Source of the DNA: Epithemia pelagica
Taxonomy: Eukaryota; Bacillariophyta; Bacillariophyceae; Surirellales; Surirellaceae
Assembly: GCA_946965045.2 (NCBI GenBank)
Contig: OX337229.1
Location: forward strand, 4,278,001 to 4,342,000
DNA length: 64,000 bases
Direction: 5' to 3'
Every line of letters begins with the position of its first letter. The first letter of the stretch is position 1. The notes under the pieces are model-generated. The model was given only the letters and a program-made list of their open reading frames with translations. It was not told where the DNA came from and did not search any database. Positions 21,445 to 30,866 of the stretch are shown here, piece after piece. Both the position numbers and the translations under genes were made by a program.

Positions 21445-22122
21445 ATGACGGCATCTGTATCTTTCAAGTATCTTGACTTGGGTCACATTGGTGGCCGGGG
21501 AAGAACTCTACGATTCTTTCTACTCGCAAACGGTATTCCGTACACAGAAGACTTGTACCAATACAATGATTCCGTATGGGGTGTCGAAAAGAAACGACTG
21601 GTCGAGTCTGGTGAGAATCCCTGTGGAACAGTTCCAGTCGCCTACACAGAGGATAGTCAGCATCATTTGAGTCAGCACATTTCCATGGCTCGTTACTTTG
21701 CCCGTATCAACAAGTTGGATTCGGGAGATGCATGGAAGGATTACGTCCAAGATGTCGTTGCCGATGAATACCAAGGATTTAGCAATATCTGGGTCGAAAA
21801 GTCTATTGCCAGCACGGACGAGCAAAAGGCGGAATATGCTTCCAAGACGGTTCCTGAGCTCTTGACCAAGTTTGAAGCCCTCTACAAAAAGTACAAGACG
21901 ACTGGCAAAGAAAAAGCCTATTTGAGCACCAGTCCGTCTGGCTCTCCCTTGTGGGGCGGTACCGCTATGTTCAGCATCCTGTACGATCACATTCAATTGG
22001 GCCATTTAACGGAAGAAACATTGACTTCTTCGTACCCGCACTTGTCCGCCATGTACAAAACATTCATCGCCATTCCAGCCGTCGCCGAATGGATCGAACG
22101 CAAGAAACCAACCACAAACTAA
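21445..22122 (+). CDS. Glutathione S-transferase, sigma-like
   Basis: 225 residues from ATG 21445, the usual length for soluble GSTs. The N-terminal thioredoxin-like domain (residues 1-90) shows FKYLDLGHIGGRGRTLRFFL, with the Tyr expected to activate glutathione near residue 9, then CGTVPVAYTED with the cis-Pro (VP), then LSQHISMARYFAR, where the classical Q-S-x-A motif appears as Q-H-I-S. The C-terminal all-helical domain includes VADEYQGFSNIW and LWGGTAMFSILYDHI. Sigma-class or prostaglandin-D-synthase-like GSTs are the closest pattern. Roles would be conjugation of electrophiles or peroxide reduction; the substrate is unknown. Confidence 0.82.
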   Translation: MTASVSFKYLDLGHIGGRGRTLRFFLLANGIPYTEDLYQYNDSVWGVEKKRLVESGENPCGTVPVAYTEDSQHHLSQHISMARYFARINKLDSGDAWKDYVQDVVADEYQGFSNIWVEKSIASTDEQKAEYASKTVPELLTKFEALYKKYKTTGKEKAYLSTSPSGSPLWGGTAMFSILYDHIQLGHLTEETLTSSYPHLSAMYKTFIAIPAVAEWIERKKPTTN

Positions 22123-22266
22123 ATGAAATCCGTTGATAGAGATCATAAATGATTCATTGTAGAGGTCAGAAAAATCTTACGGGTACTCATAGCTCTAGGG
22201 GTAGGAGGATGCTTGGGAGAACGTTGAATTGAAACAGACTGAATACGACAAAATTCTTGAGATAAA

Positions 22267-22516
22267 CGTTGTCTGTACTGGGTGGAGTGACGTGGCCGAT
22301 GCTGGCCAGACTCCGCGACCGACAACAGAGGTGCGACTGCTCCGCCTCCTCGACGCGAGGCGAGCATCCGATTTGATTCCCACAATCGGAAGTTTTAGGA
22401 TGACCCTGATGCAGAGTCGTTGCAGCGTGAGAAGAGCTCACTCTTCTTGGGTTCAGCATCTTTGCAACGACTACGAGACGAGTTCGAGATCGCAACGATT
22501 CTAGTTAGCTAATCTT
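22267..22516 (+). repeat. Split direct repeat A1
   Basis: 250 bp, from CGTTGTCTGTACTGGG to GTTAGCTAATCTT; second copy A2 at 29924-30173 with about two substitutions. ORF1 begins 21 bp after its end. Confidence 0.92.
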
Positions 22517-22536
22517 CTGAGTTTACCTTGTTCATC

Positions 22537-25410
22537 ATGACTTTCTCTGGTTCTAATCCGTTCCTCGAAGATCTCCTTCCGAAAAAATCGTCGTCGGCGA
22601 AAGGATCCGATCCCCCTGCTCCTTTTTCGTCTGCTCCCGTGGCAGCCATCGTCTCCCAACCTGACGATTCGAAGGACGATGAGAAACCTCCCGCCTCCAG
22701 CAGCAAGTCCTCCCTCAAGGCTCATGCTCCTAAGGAAGATGATGATGCTTACTCGGTCGAGTCTGATTCCGAAGCCCAAGAGAAACTCTTTGCTGAAGCC
22801 AAGACCATCTCTGTCCTCAACGACAAGATCAAGAAACTCCAGGCCCCGCCTCCCTCTGCTCCCAAACGCTCCGACTCTCTCCTTGAAGACTCCGACGCAG
22901 CTGATGGTGACGATGAGTTTATCCTCGCCGACGGAACGATCGGTACTGATCCTGCCAAAGGGAATTCCCCCTCTCCTTTTCGTGCAGGCGCCTGCCGCCA
23001 CGAGTTTTACTTTACCCAGAACTTCCACACCCTTGAAGACAAGTCCCTTGACTTTATCTTCTCCGAACTCGCAAAGACCGAACCGATCGACTGGTGCGAC
23101 TCTTTCTTCCAACCTTTTCACGTTACACTGACTCGTGATCCATCCCTTTGGTCGGAAGTTTGCTCCAGCTTCAATCGTCTCACCTCCGCTGACGATCTTC
23201 ATGTTTGGCTGACCTCCAAGACGAAGAATCATCCATTTGCATTGTTGGGTTTGTCTCGCAACGGAAATCCCCTTCTCTTCCACAACCTTTGTTGCCCGGC
23301 GGATTGTGGTTCGTTCTTCGACCCCCAGATTCCATTTTATGGCCTCAATCGCATTTCTTTTGAGTCCATCCCGTTCCAACTTGACACTGATGACATCCCC
23401 CTACTTTTGAGCGACCATGTTTTCTCCCAAGTCCCCACTTTTGCGGAGATCCTCGAGCATTGTGTTGTGGAGGTTGACGACTTCTCCCCGTCGTCTTCTG
23501 TCCCTCACCTGACCTTCGACTCATCCAAGTTCAAGAATCTTTCAGTGGCTTCCGCCTCCTCCTCTTCATTGAAGAAAGATCGCGAATTTGTTTGCTCAAG
23601 CCTATGTCTCGTGCCGCCTTGCCTCTCAGGACTCATGCTCCATAACACCGACGCATCGAATCATAACGTCAATATTCCGTTTGAAGACTTGGCCAGTGGA
23701 CTTTATAAGGTTGCCCTCCACCATTGGTGGACAGCCTCTTTGGATAGCTCTATGGAAACCAAGAAAAAGGGAATGCCGACGGATTACCCCCTCCTCATGA
23801 TTCAGGAACCCATTATCCGTTTTCTCTGGGTCGTCCTCCATCGTCGCGATAACCCCAAGTTGCAGATTGTCTTTCCATCGATCCCCAAGGATCCCTTGAA
23901 AGCGAAATCCACATTGTTGAGTCATCGCTCTCGCCTTTTTCCCAATCCTCCCCCCCAGACCCACACGACTCCACCATCATCTCGACGCCCTTCCTTGCGT
24001 CGTTCCTCGTCCAACAGCGTTCGTTTCCAGTCACAACCGCCGGTTGATTGTTCGATTCCCCAAGATGGATCTCCCCCGACCAATCCTCATAGCTCGAATA
24101 GTGGTGGTGTGCAAATGCTCGATGACGAAGGCAACGTTCATTTCGTCTCACCAGAAATGTTCCTGCTTTCGAAGTGCATCAAAGAGATGTCCTCGAAGAA
24201 AAATGGCAACGAAGATGACATCACTGCCCCAGAGTCAAAGAGCATGTTTCGAGACATGCCTTTGAATGCTCAAAAACAACTCCGTCTCGGTTCGATCTCC
24301 TCCTCAGCCCTTTCACTCCCAGAAGACCTTTTACCAGCCATCAAGATCGTGTGGAAATCGAAGAACTCCGCCACATTTTTCGAGTCCTTCCTAGCCGAAG
24401 TCTTTGACCCAGCCGACAATGCCTGTACCATCCATTTCGGACAATGTACAGTGATCCAACGTCTTGGGTTACGTTGGAAATCAGAAGCGTGCCCTGGAGG
24501 CTTTAGCCCCTTTTCTTTCGATCCGTATGCCATTCCAGGCTTGGATTCCAACCAAACACTTGACAAAAACATTCGGCAGCAAATCCACGATGCTTCACTA
24601 TGTCATCTTAATGACATGAAGCAATCGAAGGAAATGCAACAACTTCACTCGGATCACAATCTCTTCTTTCCGAGGACGGCAGACGAGTTTGAAACCCAAC
24701 TTCGATCCTTTTGGGCCTGTGCCAAAGGCCTTTGTGGCGCATCATCCATGATTGCCAACCAAATTCTGAAAGTCTTGAATTTCTACCACCAATTCAGGAC
24801 CAAAATCATGGCAAAACAGTTGAGTTCGGGCAACGATTTTTATTTCGGCCAATTCTTATTCGCCATCGACGAGGCTGTCCAAGAGTTCGTTTCCACCCTT
24901 TCCAGTGCTTCATCGCTTGCTGACGTGGGTTTCAAGGACTTTGAAGAGCGTGTAAATTGGATCTTGTTCACAGTCAAGACCGGTTCGACTTTAGTCTCCC
25001 TCCCACCGGCACTCCAAGCTAAGTTTCAAGCGAATCAATTGAAGAACTCCCAGAGGAAACGTTCTGGAGGCTCTGACGACGGTTCCCCAAGCTCCAAACG
25101 TCAACAAAGCTCCTCCTCCTCTAATTCCGATCCACAGAAGACCGCAGCGACTTTCGACTCTCCATCAAACTGGCGTCTCCCGGCTGATTCGAACTATATG
25201 CAGGTCTTCCCCCCCACGGTCCTCACCAACATTCCCTTCATCGAGAAAAATGGTAAAAAGAAACACTTCTGCAACGTTCTTTTCTCCAAAGGAATCTGCA
25301 AGAAAGGCAAGAAATGCAAGTTTCTTCACGACGACCCAAGCAAACACAACAAGAAGGATGCCATGGATGAATTTTATCGGTCGGCATACGCCAACGTCAA
25401 TCGCAATTGA
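22537..25410 (+). CDS. Gag-like ORF1 of YR retrotransposon, with CCCH zinc finger
   Basis: 957 residues from ATG 22537 (MTFSGSNPFLEDLL); the frame is open upstream only via non-ATG codons. The N-terminal 150 residues are Ser/Pro/Lys/Asp-rich and disordered-looking. The middle is globular without a recognised domain. Near the C-terminus (residues about 911-935) is a CCCH zinc finger, C-x8-C-x5-C-x3-H, in HFCNVLFSKGICKKGKK followed by CKFLHDDP. This replaces the CCHC knuckle usual in LTR-element Gag and should bind RNA. The ORF ends with TGA at 25408-25410, followed by C, and the RT frame continues in the same register immediately after, so Gag-Pol could be made by stop readthrough. Confidence 0.75.
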   Translation: MTFSGSNPFLEDLLPKKSSSAKGSDPPAPFSSAPVAAIVSQPDDSKDDEKPPASSSKSSLKAHAPKEDDDAYSVESDSEAQEKLFAEAKTISVLNDKIKKLQAPPPSAPKRSDSLLEDSDAADGDDEFILADGTIGTDPAKGNSPSPFRAGACRHEFYFTQNFHTLEDKSLDFIFSELAKTEPIDWCDSFFQPFHVTLTRDPSLWSEVCSSFNRLTSADDLHVWLTSKTKNHPFALLGLSRNGNPLLFHNLCCPADCGSFFDPQIPFYGLNRISFESIPFQLDTDDIPLLLSDHVFSQVPTFAEILEHCVVEVDDFSPSSSVPHLTFDSSKFKNLSVASASSSSLKKDREFVCSSLCLVPPCLSGLMLHNTDASNHNVNIPFEDLASGLYKVALHHWWTASLDSSMETKKKGMPTDYPLLMIQEPIIRFLWVVLHRRDNPKLQIVFPSIPKDPLKAKSTLLSHRSRLFPNPPPQTHTTPPSSRRPSLRRSSSNSVRFQSQPPVDCSIPQDGSPPTNPHSSNSGGVQMLDDEGNVHFVSPEMFLLSKCIKEMSSKKNGNEDDITAPESKSMFRDMPLNAQKQLRLGSISSSALSLPEDLLPAIKIVWKSKNSATFFESFLAEVFDPADNACTIHFGQCTVIQRLGLRWKSEACPGGFSPFSFDPYAIPGLDSNQTLDKNIRQQIHDASLCHLNDMKQSKEMQQLHSDHNLFFPRTADEFETQLRSFWACAKGLCGASSMIANQILKVLNFYHQFRTKIMAKQLSSGNDFYFGQFLFAIDEAVQEFVSTLSSASSLADVGFKDFEERVNWILFTVKTGSTLVSLPPALQAKFQANQLKNSQRKRSGGSDDGSPSSKRQQSSSSSNSDPQKTAATFDSPSNWRLPADSNYMQVFPPTVLTNIPFIEKNGKKKHFCNVLFSKGICKKGKKCKFLHDDPSKHNKKDAMDEFYRSAYANVNRN

Positions 25411-27684
25411 CGCCAGGACGGGTTGATTGCTGCCTCATCCTCAATTCCTTCTCCTTTGTTGCGAGACGACTCTCAACCCACCCTTAATAATAATACTTTA
25501 GTTGCGGAGTCTTCTTTTCCTTCGAAGCCTCTTGCTCCATCCTCACCACCCTCACCCAACATCATCCCATCCTTTCTCCCACCTTTGGCAATACCATCAT
25601 CTGACCACAAACCTAAGATCCCAAGCACTGCGAACCCTTTTCTGGTGCATCATATCACTCAAGATTATTCACGACACCCCGAGACCCGTCAACGAGAACT
25701 CTCCGACTTGATCTCATCCGTTCAGAATCAATGTGTCATCACGTCTGATTCCATTCCCAAGATCTCGTCGTCCGTTGATACACCGTCCTCTACTCCCACG
25801 ACTGCCACCAGTCACCCCCGACCAACTTCTAAGGATCTCCCAAGAGAATCTCTTACCGTTGGCAACTCTACAAGACCCCCAAGTCCCCCAAGTTCTCATT
25901 CCGAAAATCTATCCTCACAAATCGAGAAGACTCTCCCAGGAAGCTCTTCAGCGATAATTGGATCCGATTTCTCGGGTAAGCCCCTAGCGCGGAACGTCAA
26001 AAGATTGGAACAAGCACGACAAGCGGATTTAAAATTACTAGGTGAGTCTATATATGATGTCGACACGGAATCCGTTCCCCCAAGTTCCCAGCACTGCTAT
26101 CTCCCCAACAAGATCTCCATGATTTTCCCATCAAGACTCGCTCCTCCCCCACTCCAAGATGTGTGCCACCCTTTGGACCTTTCCACCATCCTCAAGATTG
26201 CCAATCACAAACCGCCAACACCCAAGCCCTCCCCCTTTCGTCACTCCATTGACGATGACGTTGTCCTATCAAATGCGACTTTCAACTCACAGCTGATTGA
26301 AAGATTCGACTTTGATCTGCAACGACTGATTGTCAGCCACCCCGGTTCCGTCATCACCCCAGGATCCGAATTCCGCACAGCGGAAATCTTGGAACCGCTC
26401 CTAGCCGTCCACCCATACTGGTCACGGTTCCACCACAACATCACGCAAGGTGTCTCATACCCTCTCACAGCTGAGGAAGAAGAGCCAGCCCGACGCGCTG
26501 AGAACGAGGCAATCCTCGAATACGGCAACCATGCCTCTGGTAAGAAAAACCCTGACGCTCTTTCCAAAGTCCTTCGAAAAGACGCGTCCAAGGGTTTTTC
26601 CCTCCCCATCACGTTTCTCTGCGCAACCGAGATCAAACATAGCCGGATCAGTCCAATGGGAGTAGCCCACCAAATGGGCATCGATGCCAATGGCGATCTT
26701 GTTCCCAAAGACAGTCTGACCCACGATCAATCATTTTCCCTTGGATTCTGCCCCTCGACAAACGACTTGATCGATCAAAACAAATTGATTGACCTGGTGA
26801 TGGGCCACTGTTTAGATCGAGTCATCCATCAAATTGTCGCATTGCGCTGGCACTTCCCAAATGATCGTATCGTCATCAGCAAATTCGATTGGTCCTCTGC
26901 TTATCGTCGCGTTCACGGAGACGGCGACGTTGCAGCAAGGAACATAACCATTGATCCCTCCAATTCCTTTGCCCACCTTAACCTTCGCCTGACTTTCGGA
27001 GCTTCAGCCAATCCAGCTGAATTTTCCATCGTCTCCGAAATTGGAACCGACCTCTGCAACGATCTCGCCGACTTCGACGATTGGCAACCAACCGATTGCC
27101 AATCACCACTCCAAGAAGGCATTGGAGGACCCAAGTACCTACCAGAAGAAATCCCCGTAGCTCCAGCATGCGAATTGGCTGTTTCTGTCCCGACTCGTCC
27201 TCATGGATTTCATGATTCATACCTGGATGACATGATTCAAGTCTTCCTCGCCACCAACCCACATCTCGCCCGATGTCCCAGTATTGTTCCACTCGTTGTT
27301 CATCTCATGACAAGACCCGTAGCCGACAACGAACCGATCCCCAGAAAAGACATGTTAGAAGCGGACAAACTCGCAGCCGAAGGCGCTCCTGCCGAAGAGC
27401 AACGAGTTCTCGGGTGGATTGTTGACACAAGGCGACTTCTCCTTCGCCTTCCAAAAGACAAGTTGATTGGTTGGACACACGAAGTGAATCAAATGTTATC
27501 CAGTCGACGGACAACCTTCCACAACCTTCGCAGTCTCATCGGAAAATTGCTCCATGCCACCAAAGGCATTCCACACGCGTCCTTCTGGTTGTCACGTCTA
27601 CGCGAATACCAAACATTCATCGAACGAGCGTTTCGGCAAAAACAGCAATCGAAACCACCCGACACCAACAAGGATCCAAAATGA
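25411..27684 (+). CDS. Reverse transcriptase of YR retrotransposon
   Basis: The open frame continues directly from ORF1's TGA; there is no ATG in the first 200 codons, so this part is probably expressed only as a Gag-Pol readthrough product. The first 230 codons are Ser/Pro-rich linker. RT motifs follow: ISKFDWSSAYRRVH (motif A, catalytic Asp), LRLTFGASANPAEFSIV (motif B region) and HDSYLDDMIQVF (catalytic YLDD, about 27220-27231), then GWIVDTRRLLLRLPKDKL and SLIGKLLHATKGIPHASFWLSRL, the thumb pattern typical of DIRS/Ngaro RT. The frame ends with TGA at 27682-27684, again followed by C, and again continues in the same frame into RNase H. Confidence 0.82.
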   Translation, partial: RQDGLIAASSSIPSPLLRDDSQPTLNNNTLVAESSFPSKPLAPSSPPSPNIIPSFLPPLAIPSSDHKPKIPSTANPFLVHHITQDYSRHPETRQRELSDLISSVQNQCVITSDSIPKISSSVDTPSSTPTTATSHPRPTSKDLPRESLTVGNSTRPPSPPSSHSENLSSQIEKTLPGSSSAIIGSDFSGKPLARNVKRLEQARQADLKLLGESIYDVDTESVPPSSQHCYLPNKISMIFPSRLAPPPLQDVCHPLDLSTILKIANHKPPTPKPSPFRHSIDDDVVLSNATFNSQLIERFDFDLQRLIVSHPGSVITPGSEFRTAEILEPLLAVHPYWSRFHHNITQGVSYPLTAEEEEPARRAENEAILEYGNHASGKKNPDALSKVLRKDASKGFSLPITFLCATEIKHSRISPMGVAHQMGIDANGDLVPKDSLTHDQSFSLGFCPSTNDLIDQNKLIDLVMGHCLDRVIHQIVALRWHFPNDRIVISKFDWSSAYRRVHGDGDVAARNITIDPSNSFAHLNLRLTFGASANPAEFSIVSEIGTDLCNDLADFDDWQPTDCQSPLQEGIGGPKYLPEEIPVAPACELAVSVPTRPHGFHDSYLDDMIQVFLATNPHLARCPSIVPLVVHLMTRPVADNEPIPRKDMLEADKLAAEGAPAEEQRVLGWIVDTRRLLLRLPKDKLIGWTHEVNQMLSSRRTTFHNLRSLIGKLLHATKGIPHASFWLSRLREYQTFIERAFRQKQQSKPPDTNKDPK

Positions 27685-28965
27685 CCAAAACAGAACAGAG
27701 ATGTACCACCTTCATTCTATCGGTACTCCATCCCTGAGTCCATCGCCAACGACCTCCAAGTGTGGCCATCCCTCCTTCAACACTCCCACGACGGCATCTC
27801 ACTTAACCGACTAATTTGTCGCGTACCCACGCATCTCTTCCATGCAGACTCATGCCCTGAAGGAATGGGTGGTTACTCTGTTCGATCCGGCAGAGCATGG
27901 CGATTCCAAATCGACCAATCAAGACTCGAAGCTCTTGCCCAACTCGACCCATCATCCACCAACACACGCACCAATAACCTTTTTGAGTACATCGCAATTG
28001 TTGTGTCGATGTGGGTTGATTGTTGGTACGATGACATCGATGAAAACTCGGCCGTACTGAGTCTCTCCGACAACTCATCCGCCGTCGGCTGGATGTACAA
28101 ATCGTCCTTCGGCTCCGATAAGCCACTACACGTCCAAGTCTCGAAGAAACTGACCGACTTGATTCTCCACCACAAGTTTGCCCTTCAAGCGGAACACATC
28201 CCTGGGAGCAAGAACGACGTGTCAGACATCCTGTCAAGATACTGGTCTCTTAACGATAATGATCTTACCCTTTTTCTTCATGGAAATTTTATGTCGCAGA
28301 TTCCAGAGAATTTTCACATCAGTCCCTTGCCCAACGAAATACTATGTTGGATCTCCTCGATCGTGCCAGCGTGTCCCGAATCTTCTTCGGCAAAACCGAA
28401 GGGTCGCACCAAAAGCGCGACAAATGCTGGGAACGATGGACAGAACATCTTGACAAGATCGGATTCGGTCACGACCCGCTCCTTGAATCCATCCGAGCAA
28501 CCAACCACAGAGCCAGCATTGCATGCTCCTTCTTGCAATCCCTCCGCGATGCCGAATTCACCCCCAATCGCGACCGCTCGAACCCTCTTCGAGCAAGCAC
28601 TCTTGGCCAAGCCATTGGAGACTTGGCATCGTGCTTCCGGCATCACGACCGGCCGAGCCCCTGCCACAGTCAAAGACAGCCATCACCTCCACCCCCTCGT
28701 CACTTCCCTCAAACGCGCGTGGTCAAATCTGGATCCCCCGAAAAACGAGAAAAAGCAGTCACCGCAAAGCACCTCCGCTTTCTCTGGTTCCATTGCTGTC
28801 GAACAAACAAACTCACCAACCCACCAAGAGTCTACGACTTCTCCACATTCAAGGCCGTCGTCGCCGACCTTGCCGGCTGTGGGTTCTTCTTCGGCTGTCG
28901 CAGTTGTGAACTCACAACCGTACCCCACCGAGGAAAAACAAAGCTCCTTACAATCGGAGATGTAG
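27685..28965 (+). CDS. RNase H region of YR retrotransposon Pol (same frame, after in-frame TGA)
   Basis: Continues RT after an in-frame TGA at 27682-27684. RNase H motifs are FHADSCPEGMGGYSV (first catalytic Asp), NLFEYIAIVVSM (Glu), LSLSDNSSAVGWM (second Asp) and AEHIPGSKNDVSDILSRYW (His...Asp), the DIRS-type arrangement. From about 28411 on, the reading is Ser/Thr/Pro-rich and lies opposite in register to the well-conserved recombinase ORF, so the biologically meaningful part probably ends around 28400 even though the frame stays open to 28965. Confidence 0.75.
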   Translation, partial: PKQNRDVPPSFYRYSIPESIANDLQVWPSLLQHSHDGISLNRLICRVPTHLFHADSCPEGMGGYSVRSGRAWRFQIDQSRLEALAQLDPSSTNTRTNNLFEYIAIVVSMWVDCWYDDIDENSAVLSLSDNSSAVGWMYKSSFGSDKPLHVQVSKKLTDLILHHKFALQAEHIPGSKNDVSDILSRYWSLNDNDLTLFLHGNFMSQIPENFHISPLPNEILCWISSIVPACPESSSAKPKGRTKSATNAGNDGQNILTRSDSVTTRSLNPSEQPTTEPALHAPSCNPSAMPNSPPIATARTLFEQALLAKPLETWHRASGITTGRAPATVKDSHHLHPLVTSLKRAWSNLDPPKNEKKQSPQSTSAFSGSIAVEQTNSPTHQESTTSPHSRPSSPTLPAVGSSSAVAVVNSQPYPTEEKQSSLQSEM

Positions 28966-29708
28966 TCTTCTACACGGCAAAGAAACACGAAACAATCGCC
29001 GCAAATCACCCCAACTTTCACCATCTCGCGAAGTATGTATCCATTACCTTTCGCGACCAAAAGAACAACCACAAAGCAGAAACACGGACTCAAAGCCGGA
29101 CCAGCGATCCTGTACTCGACCCTGTCCTCCTCTGGGGCCGAGTCATTCGCAGAATCCTGCACTACCGTCCAAAAGCCCCTCCAACCACCACTGTAAATTG
29201 CTGGTATGACCCAACCAACCCATCTCTTCCTCCCCGTTTCGTCCGACAGGAAGACACTCGCAACCTGTTACGAGAAAGCTGTGTATTGGGCGGCGGATTC
29301 AACGCCTTCGGCTACCACCCAATGGACATTGGGACGCATTCCCTTCGATCAGGAGCAGCCATGGCTCTCTTCCTGGCTGATTGTTCTGTCACCAAGATTA
29401 TGATCTTGGGGCGATGGAGTTCGACAGCATTTATGAGATACATTCGACCCCAAGTACTCGAATGGACAACCGGCATGGCTCAACTCATGCTTACAACAAC
29501 GGACTTTCGCCATGTCGATAACTCCACAGCAGCTTCCCGCGTCGCCTCCTTGGAAAACCTGCGGAATCGACTCGACAACCTTCTTGATCCAGCGCTTCAA
29601 ACCAACAGCGAAACTGGTCTCGAATCACCGGATGAAAACCTCTTTAACACCTTCAATGGCCAAGATCCCCAACATCACTTCCCCAACACTCTCCATCTCG
29701 ACTTCTAG
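28344..29708 (+). CDS. Tyrosine recombinase of YR retrotransposon
   Basis: 454 residues from ATG 28344 (MLDLLDRASVSR), in a different frame from Pol and overlapping it by about 620 bp, as is typical of DIRS/Ngaro elements. Catalytic residues of the tyrosine recombinase superfamily are all visible: first Arg in GCRSCEL (codon 28899), His-x-x-Arg in GTHSLRSG (codons 29337 and 29346), GRWSS and the nucleophile Tyr in MRYIRP (codon 29439). The N-terminal 100 residues fit the SAM-like core-binding domain. It should integrate a circular cDNA intermediate by strand exchange at the CG core seen at the element edges. Intact, with no frameshift or stop. Confidence 0.88.
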   Translation: MLDLLDRASVSRIFFGKTEGSHQKRDKCWERWTEHLDKIGFGHDPLLESIRATNHRASIACSFLQSLRDAEFTPNRDRSNPLRASTLGQAIGDLASCFRHHDRPSPCHSQRQPSPPPPRHFPQTRVVKSGSPEKREKAVTAKHLRFLWFHCCRTNKLTNPPRVYDFSTFKAVVADLAGCGFFFGCRSCELTTVPHRGKTKLLTIGDVVFYTAKKHETIAANHPNFHHLAKYVSITFRDQKNNHKAETRTQSRTSDPVLDPVLLWGRVIRRILHYRPKAPPTTTVNCWYDPTNPSLPPRFVRQEDTRNLLRESCVLGGGFNAFGYHPMDIGTHSLRSGAAMALFLADCSVTKIMILGRWSSTAFMRYIRPQVLEWTTGMAQLMLTTTDFRHVDNSTAASRVASLENLRNRLDNLLDPALQTNSETGLESPDENLFNTFNGQDPQHHFPNTLHLDF

Positions 29709-29752
29709 CCCAGCTGGACATCGTTGGATTGTAATATCGGGTTTGATGGTAG

Positions 29753-29925
29753 TGGAGCCATTTTTGGTTTCAGAGGCCTTCGGCAAAACTATGTGTCTAT
29801 CGTTTAGATTTAGAATCTTGTTTACAAATCTCAACGGACCAAGTTTTCGGTGACAGAACCGACTGCGATCTCTCGGACAGACCGAAACGGCACGTGCCAA
29901 GGATGTTTGTCGTAGTGTCTCTTCG
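29753..29925 (+). repeat. Split direct repeat B1
   Basis: 173 bp beginning TGGAGCCATTTTTGG and ending GTCTCTTCG; almost identical to B2 at 30195-30367. Directly abuts A2 with a shared CG. Confidence 0.92.
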
Positions 29926-30173
29926 TTGTCTGTACTGGGTGGAGTGACGTGGCCGATGCTGGCCAGACTCCGCGACCGACAACAGAGGTGCGACTGCTCC
30001 GCCTCCTCGACGCGAGGCGAGCATCCGATTTGATTCCCACAATCGGAAGTTTTAGGATGACCCTGATGCAGAGTCGTTGGAGCGTGAGAAGAGCTCACTC
30101 TTCTTGGGTTCAGCATCTTTGCAACGACTACGAGACGTGTTCGAGATCGCAACGATTCTAGTTAGCTAATCTT
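29924..30173 (+). repeat. Split direct repeat A2
   Basis: 250-bp near-identical copy of A1 (22267-22516), located between B1 and B2. Confidence 0.92.
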
Positions 30174-30194
30174 AAAATTTCCCCTTCCCCGCCC

Positions 30195-30367
30195 TGGAGC
30201 CATTTTTGGTTTCAGACGCCTTCGGCAAAACTATGTGTCTATCGTTTAGATTTAGAATCTTGTTTACAAATCTCAACGGACCAAGTTTTCGGTGACAGAA
30301 CCGACTGCGATCTCTCGGACAGACCGAAACGGCACGTGCCAAGGATGTTTGTCGTAGTGTCTCTTCG
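30195..30367 (+). repeat. Split direct repeat B2 (right end of element)
   Basis: 173-bp near-identical copy of B1. Separated from A2 by 21 bp of pyrimidine-rich sequence. The host sequence resumes with CATGTAC. Confidence 0.92.
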
Positions 30368-30866
30368 CATGTACAAAGGTACAAAAATACTTGTTGATTC
30401 ATATATCAGCAATGAATACTATTTCTCACGAGGTCGTTCGGCCGTGGCCTCGACGTTATGGGAACGCACTCTGCTATCGCTAGGCTTGCTATCTATCCAG
30501 CATTGGGCTTTGCATGGGTCTACGGTAGCTGTCATTGCCATGGGCATCATGAGCGTTCTGGATTCTGCATCACCAGTTTTTGCTATAATTCAATAGAATA
30601 TGACCGCCACTCGATCATATCTTTGGGATGTGGTTGGAGGATGTTGTGTGGGGCTAAAAGCGAGAGTCCCCACGAAACGATTCAAAACTATCTACTCCCC
30701 TTTCTCCTGACATTGAACTTTCTGGGATTCGTGGGCATTTTGGTCGCTGAAATGTCAGGCTTTTTCTGTCACATCGAGATCGGGAGCATCATCATCCAGC
30801 ATGGCGACAATCGCCGCTCGATGTTAGAGGAGAGTAAAAAAGATCCATATTGTTACTTTCAATCGA
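30368..30866. other. Region between YR element and next gene
   Basis: Contains two short plus-strand frames with hydrophobic stretches (around LSLGLLSIQHWALHGS and LLPFLLTLNFLGFVGILVAEM), each interrupted. They may be a decayed membrane-protein fragment, or chance; nothing is called. The promoter of the gene at 30867 must lie here. Confidence 0.35.

Larger units (their letters stand above)
22267..30367 (+). mobile_element. Tyrosine-recombinase retrotransposon, Ngaro/DIRS type
   Basis: An 8.1-kb element with split direct repeats in the order A1 (22267-22516), ORFs, B1 (29753-29925), A2 (29924-30173), B2 (30195-30367). A1 and A2 are each 250 bp and differ at about two positions; B1 and B2 are each 173 bp and differ at only one or two. 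B1 and A2 overlap by the dinucleotide CG, which also forms the left edge of A1 and the right edge of B2. That is what site-specific recombination through a circular intermediate would produce. The ORFs are Gag with a CCCH finger, RT, RNase H and an overlapping tyrosine recombinase. There is no integrase, aspartic protease or methyltransferase. Lack of a methyltransferase plus split direct repeats favours Ngaro over DIRS1/PAT. Repeat identity implies a recent insertion. Confidence 0.9.

Noticed and set aside
28411-28965. C-terminal extension of RNase H as a separate domain
   Set aside because: Ser/Thr/Pro-rich reading directly overlapping the conserved recombinase N-terminus in another frame; most likely a shadow.
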